From: an archaeon
GTDB taxonomy: Archaea > Thermoproteota > Nitrososphaeria > Nitrososphaerales > JACAEJ01
Length of the DNA stretch: 7,147 bases
Direction: 5' to 3'
Assembly: GCA_024256265.1 (NCBI GenBank)
Contig: JACGUK010000052.1
Span: 1 to 7,147, forward strand
Under the pieces are notes generated by a model. It did no database searches. It was given only the letters and a program-made list of their open reading frames with translations, and was not told the origin of the DNA. The position numbers and the translations under genes are program-made. Positions 1 through 4,034 of this stretch are shown here, in pieces. Numbering within the stretch: the first letter of the stretch is position 1; every line of letters begins with the position of its first letter.

Positions 1-31
1 AGTATTTAGAAGCTATGAAAACATCGGTAAG

Positions 32-41
32 CTATTTAAAT
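32..41 (+). promoter_or_regulatory. TATA-box-like promoter for the DUF5678/retropepsin pair
   Basis: The AT-only core TATTTAAA lies about 33-40. Archaeal TATA boxes sit about 25-27 nt before the transcription start, which would place the start near 60-66 and leave a leader of only about 10 nt before the ATG at 73. A purine-rich GAAAGGG at 65-71 could be a weak ribosome-binding site. This is position-based inference; no BRE is clear. Confidence 0.4.
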
Positions 42-72
42 CCTCGAATATAATTGAATGATGTGAAAGGGT

Positions 73-315
73 ATGACAGCCATCGAAGTTGATAAAGAGG
101 AATTTGTAAGACTATGTGAAGAGGTATACGCAAGGAACAGGGAAAAGCTTGAAAAGCAACATTATGGTAAAGTCGTTGCCCTTTACGAAGATGGAGTAGC
201 AGGGATAGACGAAGATGTAGACTCTGCATATAGAGAGGCTATAAAGAAGCATCCGGATAAGATCTTCTATTTCAGACGCATCGGGAAGTTCTCTGTGAGT
301 GGAATCCTCTTCTAG
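73..315 (+). CDS. DUF5678-like small protein
   Basis: An 80-residue soluble protein of unknown function. Residues 5-30 form a charged amphipathic helix. The core follows the pattern I associate with archaeal DUF5678 proteins: a Tyr-Gly-Lys-Val-Val-Ala strand at 31-36, a turn, a second strand (41-45), a helix ending in a Lys-Lys-His-Pro stretch (58-61), and a final Phe-Tyr-Phe-Arg-Arg-Ile-Gly strand (65-71). There is no signal peptide or membrane segment. The ATG at 73 follows a purine-rich stretch, and a TATA-like element lies at the right distance. The gene ends in TAG only 9 nt before a retropepsin-like gene in the same reading frame, so the two are almost certainly co-transcribed; such pairing recurs in archaea as far as I recall, which suggests partner proteins. 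The family assignment is from memory of the pattern and moderate; that the ORF is coding is more certain. Confidence 0.6.
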   Translation: MTAIEVDKEEFVRLCEEVYARNREKLEKQHYGKVVALYEDGVAGIDEDVDSAYREAIKKHPDKIFYFRRIGKFSVSGILF

Positions 316-324
316 GTCCTTCTT

Positions 325-690
325 ATGAAATTTCCATACAAGAACAACCTTCCAGTTACTAACATCCAAATTGTTGGAAAGACTAGCAAGGAAGTTGAAG
401 CACACATAGACTTCGCGGCTTCTAAGACAATAATACCCCCTTCTATAGCTGAAGAGCTTGAACTTAAGTTCGCCGGATTTGAGAGCGTTGCGACAGGTGC
501 AGGTGTGATTCTCATGTCTGATTATGAGACTATCGTTGAAGTGTTTGGTAAGAAGCATAGGATACTTGTTGGCTGTCTTGACTTGCCAAAGGAGACCCCA
601 ATCAAAGCCTTGATAGGAAGAGATATTCTTGATGAATACAAAGTGTGCCTCAATGGTAAGAGTAGGGAAGTCGAAGTATCCGATCCTTGA
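325..690 (+). CDS. Retropepsin-like (clan AA) aspartic protease fold protein, degenerate active site
   Basis: A 121-residue protein of single-domain retropepsin size. The first landmark is the strand-turn-strand at residues 24-39, where family members usually read Ala-Leu-Ile-Asp-Thr-Gly-Ala-Ser and then Ile-Pro; here it reads His-Ile-Asp-Phe-Ala-Ala-Ser and ends Ile-Ile-Pro-Pro. The second is the C-terminal Ala-Leu-Ile-Gly-Arg-Asp-Ile-Leu block (95-102) followed by Tyr-Lys and a beta strand, matching the ILGRDxL signature. Retropepsins work as homodimers with one Asp-Thr/Ser-Gly per subunit. Asp29 is kept, but Thr and Gly are replaced by Phe30 and Ala31, so proteolysis may be lost or altered. 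There is no signal peptide. It lies 9 nt after the DUF5678-like gene in the same frame and is probably its partner. No strong Shine-Dalgarno is visible, only AGGT near 314-317. Fold assignment is fairly confident; activity is uncertain. Confidence 0.68.
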   Translation: MKFPYKNNLPVTNIQIVGKTSKEVEAHIDFAASKTIIPPSIAEELELKFAGFESVATGAGVILMSDYETIVEVFGKKHRILVGCLDLPKETPIKALIGRDILDEYKVCLNGKSREVEVSDP

Positions 691-697
691 GCATGAA

Positions 698-823
698 TCA
701 ACATAAATGCTTAGCCTCTGATGGAATCAGCTTTGGCTTTTCAAATCCTTCAGTCTTTTCTGAAAGAAATTCGATTATGTTATTGATCTCTTCCTCTCTT
801 GCTTTCATCATCTCGATTGCTTT
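698..823 (-). other. Out-of-frame continuation of the AbiEi-like gene (41 codons)
   Basis: Reading the minus strand from 823 down to a TGA at 698-700, one nucleotide out of frame with the AbiEi-like gene, gives 41 open codons. They begin Lys-Ala-Ile-Glu-Met-Met-Lys-Ala-Arg-Glu and end Glu-Ala-Lys-His-Leu-Cys. Joined to the annotated end (...Val-Ile-Glu-Leu-Ala) they extend the same charged amphipathic helix. The join needs only the base at 824 to be skipped. The extended protein would be 278 residues and would stop 7 nt from the convergent retropepsin gene, matching the local gene density. A second explanation is a separate 37-residue ORF from the ATG at 809-811, but it has no obvious Shine-Dalgarno. 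I favour a one-base indel (true mutation or assembly error), with programmed frameshifting a remote possibility. Confidence 0.5.
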
Positions 824-1535
824 AGGCAAGTTCTATCACTTTCTCTATTGCTTCCTCTATTTCTCTCTTGATTAATTCATCTTTCAAATTAGGTTGATTG
901 ACAGGAAACAATCTCTTACCTGTCAATCGATTAACAATAGAATAGCCATATTCTAAAGCCTGCTTCACTCTAACATTGCTTTTAGCAATTCTCTTCCAGT
1001 AAGCTTTTTTCTCCAAACTAACTAAATCCAACTTCTTTCTGTTTGTGTACAAAGTAGCAAAGGCATCTGTAAAAGCCCATCTCTGAATGCAATTAATTAT
1101 GTTGTCTTCTATGTCTTCAACCAATAATTTACCAATTCTTCTATACGATGCTCCTTCAGATTTTACATATTCTAACTCTATATTCCATCCTCTCTTCTTA
1201 GCAAACTCTTTCAATGCTCTGCCATAAGATCGATCTGCAACTTTCAACAAGTAAACGTTACGATGAATGAAATCATAATTCCAGAATGAAGCTGCTGTCT
1301 GAGCTGAAACTATCTTAAAGTTCTTGTCTCTTGATAAGAAATCCCATACGTCTTTGATCTCATCAAGAATCCAGTACCATCCCCATGTTACTTTTTCGAT
1401 TAACCCTTGTCTCGCTAACTTGTTCAAGTATTCCTTTGCGTTTGGCTCTATGTTTTTTACATGCTTTACGCTAACTAAGCTTCCTTTGTACTTCTCTTCC
1501 AACCCAATGTACAATTCTTGTAAGTAAGCCTGCAT
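822..1535 (-). CDS. AbiEi-like winged-helix antitoxin / transcriptional regulator (orphan)
   Basis: A 237-residue protein with the layout of AbiEi-type (COG5340-like) antitoxins. Residues 1-57 look like a winged helix: helix, short strand near Leu20-Val23, recognition helix through Asn38-Gln43, then Gly44-Leu-Ile-Glu and Gly52-Trp-Tyr-Trp-Ile as the wing. Residues 75-100 carry a Val-Ser-Ala-Gln-Thr-Ala segment, as in the AbiEi 'is-there-a-locus' strand-helix, and 136-163 a Leu-Leu-Val-Glu-Asp-Ile-Glu to Phe-Thr-Asp-Ala-Phe block. The C-terminus is a charged helix. AbiEi proteins bind inverted repeats to repress their own operon and oppose the AbiEii nucleotidyltransferase toxin. No toxin gene follows; the next gene is the convergent retropepsin. 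It could therefore be a stand-alone regulator. The start is supported by AAGGTGA 5 nt upstream. The stop at 822-824 may be premature (see 698-823). Assignment is by pattern, moderate confidence. Confidence 0.62.
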   Translation of the reverse strand: MQAYLQELYIGLEEKYKGSLVSVKHVKNIEPNAKEYLNKLARQGLIEKVTWGWYWILDEIKDVWDFLSRDKNFKIVSAQTAASFWNYDFIHRNVYLLKVADRSYGRALKEFAKKRGWNIELEYVKSEGASYRRIGKLLVEDIEDNIINCIQRWAFTDAFATLYTNRKKLDLVSLEKKAYWKRIAKSNVRVKQALEYGYSIVNRLTGKRLFPVNQPNLKDELIKREIEEAIEKVIELA

Positions 1536-1540
1536 TCAAT

Positions 1541-1547
1541 TCACCTT
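1541..1547 (-). promoter_or_regulatory. Shine-Dalgarno site of the AbiEi-like gene
   Basis: On the minus strand AAGGTGA precedes the ATG at 1533-1535 by 5 nt. This matches the archaeal GGTGA-type ribosome-binding site and fixes the start codon. Transcription must therefore begin upstream of about 1547. That rules out the TATATATT run at 1550-1557 as the TATA box for this start and favours the AT-rich elements near 1567-1576 (TTTAAATT-like) or 1590-1599. Confidence 0.6.
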
Positions 1548-1552
1548 TATTA

Positions 1553-1610
1553 TATATTTGGCAAAGCTTAAATTTAACTGTTGACCTTTTTATTATAATT
1601 GGCAAATATA
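1553..1610. promoter_or_regulatory. Operator-like inverted repeat around the AbiEi-like promoter
   Basis: Two 12-bp arms match as inverted copies: 1553-1564 (TATATTTGGCAA) and the reverse complement of 1599-1610 (TATATTTGCCAA), differing only at the central G/C. Each arm is itself centred on an odd palindrome, TTGGCAA. The centres, at 1561 and 1602, are 41 bp apart, about four helical turns, so two dimers would sit on the same DNA face. The arms bracket the likely TATA elements of the minus-strand gene. Binding by the AbiEi-like protein is inference from known AbiEi autoregulation. Confidence 0.45.
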
Positions 1611-1793
1611 CTAAGCAGATATTAAAAACTTTAAGTTACTAATAGCTTCAAACTAAAGACGCGAAAGAGCAGGGTATTTGCAAGTTGTTCTGATAATAAA
1701 TCTCACTCCACAATATTTGAACAAACACACATATGATTTGTATAATCATCGAGGAAAACATACTGCAATCTTGTTAGCATTTTCACATTCACA

Positions 1794-2606
1794 TCAATAT
1801 TCTATCTTGAACGAGAGCGCATAAGCATCGCCATACTCCATAAGATTTGGTGGTGCCACTGCACGATTGTTCAACGTGTCCATAAGCAATAGATAAAACA
1901 GAAAAAGAGAATCTTCACCACTATAAACAATTGCTCTTCTCGATGTATTTGTTGCTCCCGCCAATATTTTCCTGTCAGGCGAGATGTTCGCTATTAAACA
2001 GCTATCTAGAACACATACTAGATCGATTCTATGTTCTAATAGAGTTTGTTTCTCAAGTTCATTAAGATTATCTAGAAGTGTTTGAGGTTTTATCGCTGAA
2101 GTGAAAGCGAATACTGCGCCAAAAGTTGGATAAGTCTGTCCCATAGACTTTACTGTCGGAGAAATACTTACAACACCTGGACGTTTCGGAAGCTTCTTCA
2201 CAGATTCTATTTTCTTAATACAATCTTCTAACTCAACTTTGTTAAGATTGGATTTCACCTCCATGGCGGCAATAACGCTTTCACTTGGAAAGATTTGTGA
2301 AGTCTCGCTAGAATACAAAAGAGGACAGTAAAATGCATCATAAATGATAATATCCTGTTGAAGGCTAATTTCTTGTGTAGTGGCAACGACTTCCCCATTA
2401 CTAATCGAAAACCGTTTTGGTAATTTTTCTCTCAGAAATTTTCTCACCTGTTCCTCTCTGCTAGCACCCCTCTCTCCTAAATGAGGAATTTCAGTTGTGA
2501 TATTTTCGAATTGAGCTTTCATAATTTGTGCAATTCCGATGAATTGTTTCCTCAACATATAATTTTCTCTTGTTGATGTATCGGTCAAATATTTAAATTC
2601 TGTCAT
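1794..2606 (-). CDS. DUF6602-like PD-(D/E)XK nuclease-fold protein
   Basis: A 270-residue soluble protein. Residues 42-72 (His-Leu-Gly-Glu-Arg-Gly, Arg50-Glu51-Glu52, then Phe-Leu-Arg-Glu-Lys-Leu-Pro and a Ser-Asn-Gly-Glu turn) and 83-119 (Gln-Gln-Asp85-Ile-Ile-Ile-Tyr-Asp, Pro-Leu-Leu, Phe-Pro-Ser-Glu-Ser-Val, Met-Glu116-Val-Lys118-Ser) follow the pattern of the DUF6602 family. Glu51/52, Asp85 and Glu116-x-Lys118 match the PD-(D/E)XK nuclease metal-binding core, so the catalytic residues appear intact. The C-terminal half (120-270) is mixed alpha/beta and I recognise no further domain. DUF6602-like genes are usually accessory, often near defence genes; substrate is unknown. The ATG at 2604-2606 has no Shine-Dalgarno, but a TATA-like AATTAAAAA lies about 27 nt upstream, fitting leaderless transcription. 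It is divergent from the Mrr-like gene and 258 nt upstream of the AbiEi-like gene on the same strand. Confidence 0.62.
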   Translation of the reverse strand: MTEFKYLTDTSTRENYMLRKQFIGIAQIMKAQFENITTEIPHLGERGASREEQVRKFLREKLPKRFSISNGEVVATTQEISLQQDIIIYDAFYCPLLYSSETSQIFPSESVIAAMEVKSNLNKVELEDCIKKIESVKKLPKRPGVVSISPTVKSMGQTYPTFGAVFAFTSAIKPQTLLDNLNELEKQTLLEHRIDLVCVLDSCLIANISPDRKILAGATNTSRRAIVYSGEDSLFLFYLLLMDTLNNRAVAPPNLMEYGDAYALSFKIEY

Positions 2607-2624
2607 TGTAGATGCGGTGGACGA

Positions 2625-2634
2625 TTTTTAATTC
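2625..2634 (-). promoter_or_regulatory. TATA box for the DUF6602-like gene (leaderless)
   Basis: On the minus strand AATTAAAAA occupies about 2626-2634, centred about 25-27 nt before the ATG at 2606. The intervening sequence has no Shine-Dalgarno. This geometry is what archaeal leaderless transcripts show, with the start codon at or next to the 5' end. Confidence 0.45.
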
Positions 2635-2746
2635 ATTCCTCTCTTTCTTATAATCTTCCGAAAAATATACTCCGATCATCCACTTAACTTAATCTATCCC
2701 ACTCCAGCCCATTAATATAATTTAGAGTCTATTTTTATGACAAAAT

Positions 2747-2780
2747 GGACCGAATCTCGGCGGGCGCCCAACTCGGGTTC
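2747..2780. other. GC-rich hairpin-capable island in the divergent promoter region
   Basis: Of 34 bases here 24 are G or C (about 71%), against AT-rich surroundings. It contains a perfect 8-bp palindrome GGGCGCCC at 2762-2769. GAATCT at 2752-2757 can pair with GGGTTC at 2775-2780 (two G-U pairs as RNA) around an inner GGC/GCC stem (2759-2761 with 2766-2768). I cannot fit it to a tRNA or C/D-box pattern. It could be a small RNA, a regulator site, or a remnant of an older insertion. Confidence 0.3.
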
Positions 2781-2796
2781 TTTAAGATCAGTTAAC

Positions 2797-2804
2797 CTTA
2801 AAAT
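2797..2804 (+). promoter_or_regulatory. TATA box for the Mrr-like gene (leaderless)
   Basis: CCTTAAAA sits about 27 nt before the ATG at 2827, and no Shine-Dalgarno lies between. This mirrors the promoter of the divergent DUF6602-like gene, so both divergent genes seem to be expressed as leaderless mRNAs. Another ATG at 2823-2825 is in a different frame. Confidence 0.42.
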
Positions 2805-2826
2805 CATCTATTAAGATTTCTTATGC

Positions 2827-3867
2827 ATGCCTTTAGTAGAATGGGAAAGATATAGTGAACCAGAAATTCACGCCATCATATCTTATTTCTTTGGGTCACA
2901 AGGCTATAACGTTAGGAATCTTCACCAGTTGGACAGGGCTAAGGAACGAGGAGCTGATCTCATTTTGTCCAGACCAGCAGAAAGTGAGAGAATCGCAGTT
3001 CAAATCAAGAAGAAGCCAAAAGGCAGTGATACTGAGCAACTTCGTCGACTCAGCGAGCGAAGCGAGAAAGTGAAGAAGTATATCTACGTGCAAGAACCTA
3101 CTGAAGATTTTGCTGAAATGATGGAGCAATACAAGAGTAGAGTTGATTTTTGGGATGGAAAGAAGTTATGTAGAGAAATTATCAAGGATAACCCATATCT
3201 CGGTCTTTTGCTATCAATCTCAAGTACTCAAACCGCACAAATCCTTTCATTTGTACAAGCAATGCTGATTCGGAAATGGCGAGAAATGGAGAACAAAAAA
3301 CTTGAGGAGATTAGTCTTCCTAAACCTGACGAGGAGTTTTTGCATCTTTTGTGGCAAGCTAAAGATAGAGCGGTAGCGTTTGGGAAAGGTTTCATGTTAC
3401 TAGCTAACGCATTTGATTCAACAGATCGTAAGTCACCGGCCTTAGAGACCAGGGATCTTGATTATACTGTCTTGAGCTTTGTAAGATTAATTGATGATCC
3501 ATATATAGACCTTGCCCATTCTTTGTGCGAATTCTTCCAGAAGATTTTCAAAAGATACGTTGAGTATGTGGAATATGCATGCGTTGAGAGACGCATCGGA
3601 ACAGAATGGTTAGAACTAGCGAAATTCCACTTCCTCGCACCGGGAACTGTGGTAAGAGTAATTGACATTTGGCAACAGGAAGATGCCGAGATAAACGAGG
3701 CTATCAAATCACTTCCCCCCAGTGAGTTGACCATGGCGCACTACACGATCTTTGATGCTATCCATAATCTAAGTAGGGACTTGGCTTTGCTTGGCGACGG
3801 TATAGAGGGCATAATTGACGACATGTGGCGTTATGTCATAGATCTTCTGCTTCCTTCCTCAGGTTGA
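2827..3867 (+). CDS. Mrr-like PD-(D/E)XK restriction endonuclease-fold protein with a long unassigned C-terminal region
   Basis: A 346-residue protein. Residues 10-115 form a restriction-endonuclease-like domain of the Mrr type: helix with Glu13, Gly26-Tyr-Asn-Val strand, Arg41-Gly-Ala-Asp44-Leu-Ile strand, and Val58-Gln59-Ile-Lys61-Lys as the Q-x-K variant of the (D/E)-x-K motif. A Tyr-Ile-Tyr-Val strand, a helix and a Val-Asp-Phe-Trp-Asp-Gly-Lys-Lys-Leu segment follow, as in Mrr proteins. Catalytic Glu13, Asp44, Gln59 and Lys61 are all present, so it could be an active DNA nuclease. Residues 120-346 are mainly helical, with many aromatic and acidic residues and no domain I recognise; no transmembrane segment or signal peptide is evident. 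Mrr family nucleases cut modified or foreign DNA, but the target here is unknown. It is transcribed divergently from another nuclease-like gene, suggesting a joint accessory role. The ATG start is supported by a leaderless TATA geometry. Confidence 0.65.
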   Translation: MPLVEWERYSEPEIHAIISYFFGSQGYNVRNLHQLDRAKERGADLILSRPAESERIAVQIKKKPKGSDTEQLRRLSERSEKVKKYIYVQEPTEDFAEMMEQYKSRVDFWDGKKLCREIIKDNPYLGLLLSISSTQTAQILSFVQAMLIRKWREMENKKLEEISLPKPDEEFLHLLWQAKDRAVAFGKGFMLLANAFDSTDRKSPALETRDLDYTVLSFVRLIDDPYIDLAHSLCEFFQKIFKRYVEYVEYACVERRIGTEWLELAKFHFLAPGTVVRVIDIWQQEDAEINEAIKSLPPSELTMAHYTIFDAIHNLSRDLALLGDGIEGIIDDMWRYVIDLLLPSSG

Positions 3868-3991
3868 TTTGAACCCGCATATACAGGCTTAGATTTCCCT
3901 CCTCGGCTCTAATAAAGCAAAAGGGTTAAAGAGAATATTGTCGATAATATGATGAAATGGCTGAGAAGATTCATAAAGATTATTAAGGGAT

Positions 3992-4029
3992 GCTTATAGA
4001 TTAGATTGATTTCATCGAAGATTTGTGAT
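3992..4029 (+). promoter_or_regulatory. Promoter and ribosome-binding site of cysS
   Basis: A TATA-like GCTTATAGA at 3992-4000 predicts a start near 4023 and a leader of about 12 nt. GTGAT at 4025-4029 is a short Shine-Dalgarno-like sequence 5 nt before the ATG at 4035. The intergenic stretch 3868-4034 otherwise shows a tRNA T-loop-like 13-mer at 3866-3878 and a tiny 16-codon ORF; neither is convincing. Confidence 0.35.
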
Positions 4030-4034
4030 AAAAA

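Noticed and set aside
1..61. Open frames at the left edge (frame 2 to TGA 59-61; frame 3 to TAA 51-53) that might be the tail of an upstream gene.
   Set aside because: Fewer than 20 codons, no recognisable protein signature, and two competing frames; the region also carries the likely TATA box of the first gene.
112..558. A 148-codon minus-strand ORF over the first two genes.
   Set aside because: It is a shadow of two genes with recognisable families on the other strand, and its translation is Cys/Phe/Leu-rich with no domain.
687..875. A 62-codon plus-strand ORF over the end of the AbiEi-like gene.
   Set aside because: It is antisense to the AbiEi-like gene and its extension, starts with TTG, lacks a Shine-Dalgarno and reads as low-complexity hydrophobic protein.
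891..899. AGGTTGATT also found at 3861-3869, a possible direct repeat flanking the accessory block (att-like).
   Set aside because: Nine bases matched in a 7-kb AT-rich window are expected by chance, and one copy lies well inside a coding region.
1536..1793. A hidden gene in the intergenic region between the AbiEi-like and DUF6602-like genes.
   Set aside because: Only very short ORFs without ribosome-binding sites were seen; the region holds the operator-like repeat and promoter but no supportable gene.
3866..3925. A complete tRNA gene on the minus strand around the T-loop-like 13-mer.
   Set aside because: No cloverleaf can be formed: the 3' half of the T stem, the acceptor stem and a credible anticodon arm are missing.
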